From Fuerstiella sp. (GTDB taxonomy: Bacteria; Planctomycetota; Planctomycetia; Planctomycetales; Planctomycetaceae), in the NCBI GenBank assembly GCA_022447185.1, contig JAKVAY010000002.1:29974-93973 (forward strand): a stretch of 64,000 nt of DNA, read 5' to 3'. The notes below the pieces were generated by a model that was not told where the DNA came from, made no database searches, and was given only the letters and a program-made list of their open reading frames with translations. Position numbers and translations under genes: made by a program. Of the stretch, positions 44,582 through 53,383 are shown piece by piece; positions within the stretch are counted from its first letter, which is position 1; the number at the start of each line of letters is the position of its first letter.

Positions 44582-46369
44582 GTGTGCTGTTTTCTTCGGA
44601 CACTCGTCTGCTTGGTACTGATTCCTGCTGTATTACCGGCAACCGCCGCAGATGAATCTGAGCAGATTTCCGCAGATACACTCCGCGACGACCAGCTGGC
44701 GGTGAGTGGTCGGTATGACCGCTTCGAACGACTGTTGTCCCAAATGGCCGACATTTTGGGACACGACGATCCTGAGCGAGCTGAACTGCTGAGGCGAGCA
44801 CTCAGCAAAGGACGGGAACAGGCGATCAGCAGCCAGCTGAGTCAAATTGCTGAAGACCTGATTCAGAACAACCTTGGCAGAGCTCTGGAAGAACAGGACG
44901 AAGTTCTGCAGTCTCTTGCTTCACTTCTGCAGTTGCTTCAGAGCGAAGATCGGCGCAGTGAACTGGAAAAAGAGCGCGAACGACTCAACAGTCTGCTAAA
45001 AGATGTCAGCAATACGCTGAGCCAGCAGAAGTCAGCCCGCGCAAGTACACAAAATTCCGGCGCGCCTTCCTCCTCTGCTCGACAACAGCAGGAAGCCATT
45101 GATCGTGCCAACAGCATCCTCGACGAAATCGAAATTCACGATGGTCAGCAGGAAGATGCCATTGATGGAGAATCAACGGACGGCACTCAGCCCAATGCTG
45201 ACTCGCCAGCTGACAGCGAGTCAGGCACCGAATCCGAAGATTCTCCGGGGACTTCACCATCCGATCTTGATCAAAATTCGCCCGACTCCGAAGGCGGGAA
45301 ACCAGATCGGGGGCATGGTGAACTAAATGAGAACAGCGAGAGCGATTCACAACACAATCAGCCATCCAAAGATCCTGCTGAATCATCTGAGTCAAATCCT
45401 GGACAGACAGAGCCGATAGCTGATGGTAAATCACGAGATTCCGACAGCAACGCGTCCGGGCCACAACAATCAAAAAAACAGTCTGGAAGGAGTCAGTCGA
45501 AATCGCAGAGTCCACAACCTTCCAGCCAGGGTCAGGAATCGGACACCCCCAAGACTCCCGGGAAAGATGAAATTTCCAGCGCTCGTCAATTTATGCGCGA
45601 AGCACTTGAACAACTACAAAAACAGTTGCAAGACGAGGCGATTGAGAAACAGGACGGAGCGATCGAAGAGCTGCAGAAGGCGATCGAAGAACTGCGGGAA
45701 AAACTGCTGCAATTGCGAGAAGAAGAGAAAGAGATGATCCTCGCTTCACTGGAGGCGCGCTTCCAGCGAATGCTGAGCATGCAGACTCAAATCTATGATG
45801 ACACTGTTGACCTCAGCAGTACACCTGTCGACGAATGGCTGGACACGATGTTCGCTCGCAGTCGGGAGGTCGCACAGCAGCAGGCGGAGTTGCAGGTCGA
45901 GTGCGAACGAACCCTGGGATTGCTGAAGGAGGACGGAACATCGGTATCCATCGTGCTGGCTGTTGAAAATATCTCCAACGACATGCAGACCATTGCCGTT
46001 CGTCTTCGGCAATCGAAGGTCGGTACACTTACACAGAGGCTGGAAGCAGACAATATTGAAGCGTTGAAAGAATTGATTGAAGCCACACAGCGCGAAATGC
46101 AGGAAATGCATGACCATGAGAGTCCCCCACAGCAGGCGCAGTCCGGAAACCAACAAAAACCGCCGCTTGTACAGCTGATGGCGGAAATCAAGATCCTGAG
46201 GTCTTTGCAACTCAGAATCAATCGTCGTACCCAGCGCACAGATCAGCTCATATCAGAGCAATCCGAGGATGAACGATCCGACCTGTTTGAGCAACTCGCA
46301 GAACTCACTGCCCGTCAGCAGCGACTTGTCCAGTCGGTCGAAGAGCTGGCCGAGCGATTGGTCCGGTAA
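44582..46369 (+). CDS. Secreted low-complexity and coiled-coil protein
   Basis: 595 residues from GTG 44582 (ggag at 44570-44573 as RBS). Signal peptide CCFLRTLVCLVLIPAVLPATAA. Coiled-coil blocks at about 85-155 and 325-390 (EELQKAIEELREKLLQLREEEKE) flank a 150-residue disordered stretch rich in Ser/Asp/Glu/Gln/Pro. A C-terminal helical region ends ...ELAERLVR. No enzyme motif. Co-directional with the DUF1553/DUF1501 genes, so possibly part of the same unit. Similar in design to the membrane coiled-coil protein at 16698-18200. Confidence 0.65.
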   Translation: MCCFLRTLVCLVLIPAVLPATAADESEQISADTLRDDQLAVSGRYDRFERLLSQMADILGHDDPERAELLRRALSKGREQAISSQLSQIAEDLIQNNLGRALEEQDEVLQSLASLLQLLQSEDRRSELEKERERLNSLLKDVSNTLSQQKSARASTQNSGAPSSSARQQQEAIDRANSILDEIEIHDGQQEDAIDGESTDGTQPNADSPADSESGTESEDSPGTSPSDLDQNSPDSEGGKPDRGHGELNENSESDSQHNQPSKDPAESSESNPGQTEPIADGKSRDSDSNASGPQQSKKQSGRSQSKSQSPQPSSQGQESDTPKTPGKDEISSARQFMREALEQLQKQLQDEAIEKQDGAIEELQKAIEELREKLLQLREEEKEMILASLEARFQRMLSMQTQIYDDTVDLSSTPVDEWLDTMFARSREVAQQQAELQVECERTLGLLKEDGTSVSIVLAVENISNDMQTIAVRLRQSKVGTLTQRLEADNIEALKELIEATQREMQEMHDHESPPQQAQSGNQQKPPLVQLMAEIKILRSLQLRINRRTQRTDQLISEQSEDERSDLFEQLAELTARQQRLVQSVEELAERLVR

Positions 46370-46408
46370 CCTGGACTGACTTTTGACCGTTCGCACGAAC
46401 CGGGGTCT

Positions 46409-46804
46409 ATGAAACGTTTTCTGCACAGGCTTCTTGGCGACCGGGGAGAACGCAAGGCAGTTCGTTTCCTTAAGCAGCAGGGATATCGAATTCTGGAGCG
46501 CCAATACAGAGACCGCTTCGGCGAAGTCGACATTATTGCAATGGACAACAATCAAATCGTCTTCGTTGAAGTCAAAACTCGTCGCACCACAAATACCGGA
46601 AAGCCGTTCGAAGCGGTGGGCCTTACAAAACAAAAGAAGATCGCGCGCGTGGCCCTGGCGTGGCTCAGGGCTCAGCACCGTTTAAACCAGTCCTGTCGGT
46701 TCGACGTCATCTCCATTGTGTGGGAGTCAAATACCGGCAATCCTCAGATTGACCATTTTAAAAACGCATTTGAAGCTCCGGGAAAGGGGCAGATCTGCGG
46801 ATAA
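46409..46804 (+). CDS. yraN: YraN/UPF0102-family nuclease-fold protein
   Basis: 131 residues, standard length. N-terminal GERKAVRFLKQQGYRILERQYRDRFGEVDII, with the PD-(D/E)XK elements E-V-D and FVEVKTRR in sequence, and a His-free C-terminal helix-strand (FDVISIVWE). Widespread and poorly characterised; the fold suggests nuclease activity, perhaps linked to competence or repair. It lies 39 bp after the coiled-coil gene. Confidence 0.85.
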   Translation: MKRFLHRLLGDRGERKAVRFLKQQGYRILERQYRDRFGEVDIIAMDNNQIVFVEVKTRRTTNTGKPFEAVGLTKQKKIARVALAWLRAQHRLNQSCRFDVISIVWESNTGNPQIDHFKNAFEAPGKGQICG

Positions 46805-47143
46805 TTATAAACGGGGGCCGGAATTCCCTGACCCCCCGGACTGAAGGCACATTGGTCCGTTCTCCGTAACTTCGTTGGCACTGGTTCCGTCGTGTCTGCT
46901 GCTGCCGCGCTCACCTTCAATTCCACTACCTGCCTGGAAGTTGAGCAACTCCGCAGTTATCTCTGTGGACTGGTCGATCACAGTCTCCAAAAAGAATCTG
47001 TCGACTGTCCTGATTCGATTTGCAATGTTCAACAGAAGTTGCGGCAATTCATTCGCTCCAGCGTCACGAAAATTCGTCATAGTCGGAACCTGAATATTGT
47101 GATAGGCTGAACGGTCGTCGTTATCCCAAAATCGGTAGTCCAT
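46805..47143 (-). CDS. Possible small protein filling the gap between yraN and the NPCBM gene
   Basis: A minus-strand frame of 112 codons begins at an ATG (47141-47143) and ends at a TAA directly abutting the yraN stop. It starts MDYRFWDNDDRSAYH and has a helical middle (LPQLLLNIANRIRTVDRFFLETV). No family is recognised, and its start lies two bases from that of the next plus-strand gene, leaving the promoters to sit inside coding DNA. Otherwise this 341-bp gap holds nothing I can name. Confidence 0.3.
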   Translation of the reverse strand: MDYRFWDNDDRSAYHNIQVPTMTNFRDAGANELPQLLLNIANRIRTVDRFFLETVIDQSTEITAELLNFQAGSGIEGERGSSRHDGTSANEVTENGPMCLQSGGSGNSGPRL

Positions 47144-47145
47144 CT

Positions 47146-48399
47146 ATGTTCATTCTGCAACTGATCACTCTGCTGCTGGCGACGATCGATGTCCGTTTAG
47201 ACCTCCTGAACGGAAGTTCCTTTACCGGGTCTGTGACGTCGATCAGTACCAATGAGATCACGCTGCAAAAAAATGGGAAGTCGAATACGGTTGCGCTGGT
47301 CGACATCGTGTCCGTCACCACAAATATTCAGAAGCCGGAAGTGTCCAGTCATGGACGGATGTTGTTGGCTGACGATTCACAGATCGAGTGTCGTCTGGAA
47401 AGTCTGACAGCGCAGGAAGCCCGATCGCAGTCAGCTGCAATCGGAACGCTCCTGATTCCTCGTGCTGCCCTGCGTGCTGTCCGGCTGTCTCCTCCAAATC
47501 CCGACTGGGACGAACAATGGAGTTCGTTTCTGAAGCGCAGAAACGACAACGATTTGTTGATCCTCAAAAAACGCGATGGTACGGGTCTCGATTTTTACAG
47601 CGGTATTGTTAGCGCAACGACGCAGGACACCGTCAATTTTGTTCTGGACGGCGACACAGTGCCCGTGCCGCGTTCGCGGATTTATGGGTTTGTTCTGGCG
47701 ACAAATCAAACAGAAAAAATTGGCACAACCGGAATTCAGCTCGCCGACGGGTCCAGGTTAATCGCTCAAAGTGTGGTCACAGATGGCGATGTTCTCATGG
47801 TCGAGTCCTCATGGGGCCAGAAGCTGAGGGTTCCTCTGGAAACGCTCCATAATATTGATTTCAGCAGCGGACGATTTCACTATCTGTCGGACCTTGACCC
47901 TGTCAAAGAAACCTATTCAGGAATTCATCCGGATGGGTCGTTGCTGGCGGAGCTTTTGAAATCTGATGATGTTCTGGGTGAAGATGCACTCAGGCTTTGG
48001 AAGCTTCACCGCGACAAAATCCCGATGGGGCCGTTTGGGCCACTGCCGTTGACTTTGCGCGGCAGAGTTTACAGAAAGGGAATCTGGTTGTTTCCGCGTT
48101 GCCGCATCGACTATGCACTCGACAGTCGGTACACCACTTTCCAGACCATTGCCGGTGTCGACGATGAGGTCGCGTTTGACTGTTCCAGCCCCGAGCATCC
48201 CAGTAAGGTGCAGCTCTCTGTACTGACAGACGGCGATGAAGCATGGAATCAGGTTCTCGACGCTCCGGCAGATCCTGTGATGATCGATCTTGATGTTAGC
48301 GGAGTTCGCACACTGTCGATTCTGGTGGACTTCGGCGATGACGATAGCGCCTGTGACTTCCTCGACCTTGCCGACGCCCGACTGCTCATCGTTCCCTAG
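47146..48399 (+). CDS. Secreted protein with C-terminal NPCBM-like carbohydrate-binding domain
   Basis: 417 residues with an N-terminal hydrophobic segment (MFILQLITLLLATI). The first 250 residues contain repeated small beta units with D-G-S/G-S-S turns (LDLLNGSSFTGSVTSIS, LADGSRLIAQSVVTDGDVLMVE), perhaps SH3-like or NPCBM-linker folds. The end (YTTFQTIAGVDDEV ... LDVSGVRTLSILVDFGDD) matches NPCBM/NEW2-type carbohydrate-binding modules. Precedes the HtrA-like gene by 29 bp. Confidence 0.65.
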   Translation: MFILQLITLLLATIDVRLDLLNGSSFTGSVTSISTNEITLQKNGKSNTVALVDIVSVTTNIQKPEVSSHGRMLLADDSQIECRLESLTAQEARSQSAAIGTLLIPRAALRAVRLSPPNPDWDEQWSSFLKRRNDNDLLILKKRDGTGLDFYSGIVSATTQDTVNFVLDGDTVPVPRSRIYGFVLATNQTEKIGTTGIQLADGSRLIAQSVVTDGDVLMVESSWGQKLRVPLETLHNIDFSSGRFHYLSDLDPVKETYSGIHPDGSLLAELLKSDDVLGEDALRLWKLHRDKIPMGPFGPLPLTLRGRVYRKGIWLFPRCRIDYALDSRYTTFQTIAGVDDEVAFDCSSPEHPSKVQLSVLTDGDEAWNQVLDAPADPVMIDLDVSGVRTLSILVDFGDDDSACDFLDLADARLLIVP

Positions 48400-48428
48400 C
48401 GATCCTGAATTTCCTGTTGAACACTGGA

Positions 48429-50144
48429 ATGTGCCAGATTGATTGGCAAATTCGTTTAGCTGTGCGGACCAGTATTTGGGCACTGCTGCTTGCTGGCGCG
48501 TCCGTAATTGCTGCGCCAGACGTTCCGCCCGACTGGCGGCAGCGTGAACAGCACCGCATAGAGGTTCTCATCCGCATCTCGCCGACGGTTGTATGTGTTA
48601 TGCCTCCCAACGGACAGGGCGGCGGATCGGGAGTGCTGATTTCAGCCGATGGATACGCCGTTACTAATTATCATGTGACATCGGATTGTGGACAATTTCT
48701 GAAATGCGGCCTCAACGACGGCCAGGTCTACGACGCCGTTATTGTGGGAATCGACCCGACGGGTGACGTGGCCATGATCCGATTGCTCGGTCGATCAGAT
48801 TTCCCGTTTGCCACTGCCGGCAACAGCGATGAAGTCCAGGTGGGCGATGAAGTCATGGCATTGGGAAACCCATTTCTTCTTGCCGATGACTTTGCGCCAA
48901 CAGTTACGTTTGGAATTGCGAGTGGAATTCATCGCTACCAGTATCCAGCCAATACGTTTCTGGAATATACGGACTGCATTCAGATTGATGCCTCTATCAA
49001 TCCAGGTAATTCGGGTGGTCCCCTTTTCGACATTCAGGGACGCTGGATTGGAATCAACGGTCGAGCATCCTTTGAGCAGCGAGGTCGAGTTAACGTAGGA
49101 GCCGCATATGCCATTTCTGTGCGTCAGGTGCAGCTGTTCATTGATCATCTTAAGTCGGGTCGTATTGTGGATCATGGCACCTCCGAATTTGCAGTCGAAA
49201 CCGACGTAACCGGGCGAGTCCTGGTCTCAGATGTTGTTGAAATCTCGGAAGCCTGGCGTCGAGGTTTGCGGCCTGGCGATGAACTGGTTTCCTTTGCCGG
49301 CCGGGCACTGACCAGCGCCAATGATTTCAAAAATGTTCTCGGCATCTTCCCAGGTGGAAATCGAGTCCCTTTGACGTTCCGTAATCGCGATGGTTTGCAG
49401 ACAACCACCATACGCCTGCGGTCGCTGCACGAATTCCAGCAGGCGCCTCCACTTCCGCAGCCACACAAAAAGCCAAATCCGGAAGGACCAGACGAAACCA
49501 GGGCAACAAAGCCCCCGGAAGAATTTGCCCACCTGTTCGAAGCGCGTGACGGGTTCGCCAACTATGCGTTCAATCGACAGCATCAGGCGCGGCTGCTGGC
49601 ACCGGTTCAGAAGGAACTTGAATCGTACCAACACCTGTCCGACACATGGCAGCTTTCGGTATCCGCGGATGGTTCGAATGAATCAATACAGCTGGTAGTG
49701 GGTGAACAGGGTGCAGGTCTCACACAGGGCAACATATCGTGTTATCAGGAGGCAGATCGTCTGACGCCGGACGCAGAACCGCACAATTTTCCGGGGCTGC
49801 TCACGGTTGCTCTCCAGTGGCACCGACTGTTTCGTGATCCGGTGGGTTCTTGGTCAGAAACCTTCTATGCAGGAGCCGAACAACATTACGAAACATCGCG
49901 CCATGTGGATGTACTGCAAACCATGGAAGGTACGGTCACCTGTCGCTGGTTATTTGCTCACGACAGTCCATGGCCGTACGGTGTTGACGTTGCGTCGGGG
50001 ACTGGACAGGATGAGTTTCGAGTTGTGTTTCAGGGATGGACCGGAGACGGTCAGATTCCCGTGCCCGCTCGCATTGGTGTGATTGTATCGCAAACGGGTG
50101 ATTTTGTGTGGCTCAATGTACATTCGGCGGAACTTCGCAAATGA
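48429..50144 (+). CDS. HtrA/DegP-like trypsin-fold serine protease with PDZ domain
   Basis: 571 residues from ATG 48429. Signal peptide RTSIWALLLAGASVIAA. Protease domain with full triad: His in VTNYHVTSD (about 83), Asp in DPTGDVAMIRL (about 112), Ser in NPGNSGGPL (about 197). A PDZ domain follows (VVEISEAWRRGLRPGDELVSFAGRAL). The last 200 residues are an extra domain without known family (SETFYAGAEQHYETSRHVDV). Periplasmic quality control is the family role. The TGA overlaps the next start (ATGA). Confidence 0.85.
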   Translation: MCQIDWQIRLAVRTSIWALLLAGASVIAAPDVPPDWRQREQHRIEVLIRISPTVVCVMPPNGQGGGSGVLISADGYAVTNYHVTSDCGQFLKCGLNDGQVYDAVIVGIDPTGDVAMIRLLGRSDFPFATAGNSDEVQVGDEVMALGNPFLLADDFAPTVTFGIASGIHRYQYPANTFLEYTDCIQIDASINPGNSGGPLFDIQGRWIGINGRASFEQRGRVNVGAAYAISVRQVQLFIDHLKSGRIVDHGTSEFAVETDVTGRVLVSDVVEISEAWRRGLRPGDELVSFAGRALTSANDFKNVLGIFPGGNRVPLTFRNRDGLQTTTIRLRSLHEFQQAPPLPQPHKKPNPEGPDETRATKPPEEFAHLFEARDGFANYAFNRQHQARLLAPVQKELESYQHLSDTWQLSVSADGSNESIQLVVGEQGAGLTQGNISCYQEADRLTPDAEPHNFPGLLTVALQWHRLFRDPVGSWSETFYAGAEQHYETSRHVDVLQTMEGTVTCRWLFAHDSPWPYGVDVASGTGQDEFRVVFQGWTGDGQIPVPARIGVIVSQTGDFVWLNVHSAELRK

Positions 50145-51301
50145 CCATTTTTCCGCAGTTGGAGCGGGTTATCAAAGAAGAATTATCCGCGAAACTTTGC
50201 TCGGTTGAGTCGCTGTGGTTGAGCGCAAATAACCCTGGTCAGGCCGAATTGTGCAGGCTCACTCTATCGGACTCCGGTCGCTTACAATTGTTTCGCCGAC
50301 TGTGTCTGATGTTACTTTCAGCCCTGCTCATACTGCCCGTGGCAAACGCCAATGTGTCTCGTTCGGATGCCATTGTCGAATCATGCAGTGTGGTCGTAAA
50401 GCTGTTCGGTGCCGGAGTCGGGAATCTGGACTCGTATGGATCCGGAATATTGATTTCAGACAGTGGTCACGTGGTGACCGTCTGGAATCACCTGATCAAT
50501 ACCGGATACCTGACGGCCGTCACGTCCAGCGGGCATCGTTATCAACTGGACGTGGTTGGTACGAGTGCGGCCCATGACCTTGCCGTTCTCAAACTGATCA
50601 CACACGGCGAAGAAAGGTTTGGATTCGTCGATCGAGCGGCCGCCGCGAAACCGGAGGTCGGCAGTGAAGTGCGAGCATTTAGTAACATGTTCCATGTCGC
50701 GACCGGAAATGAACCTGTGTCTGTCGTGCATGGAATCGTTGCCGCGGACGCCGTCCTGGCCGCAGGATTTGGTCGCTGGAAGCTGCCAATTCGATCGAGC
50801 GTTCTGATTCTGGATGCCATCACAAACAATTCCGGCGCAGCGGGAGGCCTGCTGACCGATGTTGACGGGACAGTTATCGGCATGCTCGGACGCGAACTTC
50901 GACACGACGACTCAGGTACCTGGGTCAATTATGCCGTACCTTTTGCAACGCTCAACCCGGTCATCGATGCGATCCTGTCGGGAGGATCACTGGAGGAGGA
51001 AGTCGACGAACCTGTCACTCGACCGTTGTCAGATCGAGATCTCACTTCAAAATGGGGCATGACGCTGCTGCCGGAAGTTCTGGAAGAAACACCGGCGTAC
51101 ATCGATCGGGTTATCTCCGATTCTGTCTCGGCCAAAGCCGGACTTCGTCGAGGCGATCTGGTGGTGCTGGTCAACGATGAAGTGATTCAGACGAGTAGCC
51201 AGTTCAGAACACAACTGGCCAAAATTCGCAGCGGACTGCGGCTCACCATCACTGTGAATCGCGACGGTGCACTGGAATCGATTCAGATACGAGTACCGTA
51301 G
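50141..51301 (+). CDS. HtrA-like protein with altered active site (probable pseudoprotease) and PDZ domain
   Basis: 386 residues from the ATG overlapping the previous stop. A hydrophobic segment at about 50-66 (LCLMLLSALLILPVANA) after a 50-residue front anchors or exports it. The trypsin fold is recognisable: GSGILISDSGHVVTVWNHL (His kept), SAAHDLAVLKL (Asp kept). The Ser block GNSGGPL is GAAGGLL, so Ser appears replaced by Ala and its neighbour Asn by Ala. PDZ domain at the end (VISDSVSAKAGLRRGDLVVLVND). Probably a non-cleaving binding partner or regulator of the preceding protease. Confidence 0.75.
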   Translation: MTIFPQLERVIKEELSAKLCSVESLWLSANNPGQAELCRLTLSDSGRLQLFRRLCLMLLSALLILPVANANVSRSDAIVESCSVVVKLFGAGVGNLDSYGSGILISDSGHVVTVWNHLINTGYLTAVTSSGHRYQLDVVGTSAAHDLAVLKLITHGEERFGFVDRAAAAKPEVGSEVRAFSNMFHVATGNEPVSVVHGIVAADAVLAAGFGRWKLPIRSSVLILDAITNNSGAAGGLLTDVDGTVIGMLGRELRHDDSGTWVNYAVPFATLNPVIDAILSGGSLEEEVDEPVTRPLSDRDLTSKWGMTLLPEVLEETPAYIDRVISDSVSAKAGLRRGDLVVLVNDEVIQTSSQFRTQLAKIRSGLRLTITVNRDGALESIQIRVP

Positions 51302-51650
51302 TCTTTGACTTCACAGTACATTCATCACCAGGAAAAATGTAATAGACCCAAAACAGAACAAACAGTACGTTCTGTTTACCTGGTGCTTTTGTGTGACGCT
51401 TAATGTCAGAAAAACACACTTCTGTCGTAAGCGCCCATCAACACATTGCGGTTTCTGCCGGCACGCTGTTGAGTCGATTCAGCCGGCAACTCCGCGCTTC
51501 GTGGATTTTCTCCTTCTTCGAGATATCCGTCATTTGAATCTCAACGCACAGCCGCAGCGAGTTCCAGAGCGGTCGAAAATTCCGCTTTTCGCCTGACACA
51601 CTGTCCGTCAGGTCGGTTCCCTCCAATCAGGACAATACAGGAGACGCGTC
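51302..51650. other. Intergenic region with nested inverted repeats
   Basis: 349 bp. It contains the inverted repeats listed at 51326-51385. Frames here are short and start badly; nothing else was recognised. Confidence 0.35.
51326..51385 (+). terminator. Nested hairpin, possible terminator
   Basis: Outer arms CACCAGG (51326-51332) and CCTGGTG (51379-51385) enclose inner arms AAACAGAAC (51351-51359) and GTTCTGTTT (51369-51377). The stem is followed by cttttgtg. It begins 25 bp past the HtrA-like operon stop. The bulge between outer and inner arms is asymmetrical (18 versus 1 base), so it may be an RNA structure or protein-binding site instead. Confidence 0.4.
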
Positions 51651-52595
51651 ATGGCCGTTGCAGATTTTCGTGATCGCCTGCTCAGAGGGCTTGGCGGGGA
51701 CTGGCCGGATCCGTGTCCGCTCAATGTCAGACTGAGGAAGAAGACAAAGGCGGACGGATTCACAATAGAATCTCTGTATTACGATGCGGAGTCGGATGAG
51801 CCGATCCCCGCGCTGCTGCTGATTCCGGATTCAGTTTCGGCTGGGAAACCGGCTGCGGCTGTCGCAGTGTGGCATCAGCACGCGGGACAGTGGCACCTGG
51901 GTAAAAGCGAGCCGGCGGGGCTGGCGGGTAACCCGATGCATCACACCGGGGCGGCACTCGCTCGTGAGGGCTATGTTGTGCTCTGCCCCGATACTTTGTG
52001 CTTTGAGGAACGACAGGACCCGTCAAAGAAACTGAAAGGTGGACATTACGAACGATACGAGTTTCTCCGTTACGTCGTCGATGGTCGCTGTATGGCCTGG
52101 AAAAACATCCTCGACATGAAACGCGCAATCGATTTTCTGGTCAGTCGGCCTGAGGTCAGGAATGACAGCATTGGCTGTTATGGTCATTCCATGGGGTCCA
52201 CTCATACATGGCTGGTCGGGCCGTGGGAGCCACGGCTGAAAGCGTTGGTTGGTAACTGTTGCCTGCCGACTTATCAGGGAATTCACGAAAACCGTCTGCT
52301 GCACTGTTTCCCGAATTTTGTTCCCGGCATTTTTGAGTACGGAGATACTCCTGATATTGCTGCGTTGACTGCTCCACGGGCCCTGCACATGAATTTTGGC
52401 GACAGAGACGGCGGCAGCCCGATTGACGAGGTTCGCAAAGGTATCGAAATCATTGCCGACGCTTATGCCGGCATGCATGCGGAAAAGAAATTTTCATATT
52501 TCATTGAGCAGGATACAGGACATGTCTTTTCCGATGAGATGTGGAAACGGACGAAAGCGTTCCTGAGGCGGCATCTGGTCTTGAAATCTGTGTGA
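51651..52595 (+). CDS. Alpha/beta hydrolase (dienelactone hydrolase/acetyl-xylan-esterase-like)
   Basis: 314 residues, ATG 51651 with caggaga RBS (51638-51644). No signal peptide. Early strand AAVAVWHQHAGQWHLGK, nucleophile elbow CYGHSMGS with Ser at about 184, acid in FGDRDGGSP and His in QDTGHVFSDEMW, a normal triad. Related proteins deacetylate sugars or hydrolyse lactones. Stands alone. Confidence 0.8.
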   Translation: MAVADFRDRLLRGLGGDWPDPCPLNVRLRKKTKADGFTIESLYYDAESDEPIPALLLIPDSVSAGKPAAAVAVWHQHAGQWHLGKSEPAGLAGNPMHHTGAALAREGYVVLCPDTLCFEERQDPSKKLKGGHYERYEFLRYVVDGRCMAWKNILDMKRAIDFLVSRPEVRNDSIGCYGHSMGSTHTWLVGPWEPRLKALVGNCCLPTYQGIHENRLLHCFPNFVPGIFEYGDTPDIAALTAPRALHMNFGDRDGGSPIDEVRKGIEIIADAYAGMHAEKKFSYFIEQDTGHVFSDEMWKRTKAFLRRHLVLKSV

Positions 52596-52684
52596 ACATC
52601 CCGATCAGCGGATTACTGCAGCGTGAAGCGGTATCTGCAGGAGGATCGGAAATTTGTGTCTTCAAACAAAAATATGATTCCTGG

Positions 52685-53353
52685 TCATCGGGTTGACTTC
52701 AACTGCAGCACAATTTGTGCCGCCGCCTGCAGTGCAGATTCGATTTGCCAGTTTGACACATTCCGATCTCCGACTTGATTCGAAATACCACGAACAATTT
52801 CCAGTGGCACCTGCGCCAATTGGCATGCCAGCGCGACACCGAATCCTTCCATATCTTCCGCCACCGCCTGTGGAAATCGTCGACTTCGCATTGCTGCTTC
52901 ATTTCTGTTTCCTGATGAGGCGGTAACAGAGAGGAGCTGGCACGGTCGAATTGTGTTGTCTGTTGCAACTGATCCTCTGAGCGCAATCGTGTCTGATATT
53001 GTGATCGCTCCGAGTTCGCCATCCGTCGGCCGAATATCGATGTGATTCCATCCCATGTCGTCTGCCGTCTGATGGGCGTCACCGCTGCCTGCTCCAATTC
53101 CAAAACATACGACTTCGCCGAACGTCGTCGCACTGCCCGTCTGCAGCTGATCTGAAAACGCTCCCGCCAGTCCCACAAGAATGACACGGTCAGGAAGTGT
53201 CTCCCCGATCAGCTGAACCGTTCGAGCGGCCGCAGCAACCAGGCCGAAACCACACAGCGCCACATGGTCACCAGGACCAGAGAAGGTATTGAGAAACGGC
53301 CGCAGAACATCATGTTCGGCCCGTGTGGGAATCAGAATTAATGTTCGCGTCAT
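52685..53353 (-). CDS. mqnB: Futalosine hydrolase (menaquinone pathway)
   Basis: 222 residues, the size of MqnB/MTA-nucleosidase-like phosphorylase-fold enzymes. Nucleoside-binding AEDMEGFGVALAC and RGISNQVGDRNVSNW, a combination typical of futalosine hydrolase rather than MTA/SAH nucleosidase, which has MExxAxxxxA and SDxxD. It splits futalosine to dehypoxanthine futalosine and hypoxanthine on the alternative menaquinone route. Other mqn genes are not in view. The gene follows the VWA gene of the MoxR set with 30 bp between. Confidence 0.75.
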   Translation of the reverse strand: MTRTLILIPTRAEHDVLRPFLNTFSGPGDHVALCGFGLVAAAARTVQLIGETLPDRVILVGLAGAFSDQLQTGSATTFGEVVCFGIGAGSGDAHQTADDMGWNHIDIRPTDGELGAITISDTIALRGSVATDNTIRPCQLLSVTASSGNRNEAAMRSRRFPQAVAEDMEGFGVALACQLAQVPLEIVRGISNQVGDRNVSNWQIESALQAAAQIVLQLKSTR

Positions 53354-53383
53354 GGATTTCCGGAAAGCAGGTGGATTTCGGGG

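Noticed and set aside
50466..50480. GGTCACGTGGTGACC palindrome resembling a parS core
   Set aside because: It lies in a coding region and differs from the parS consensus at both ends (GTTTCACGTGAAAC); no second copy seen.
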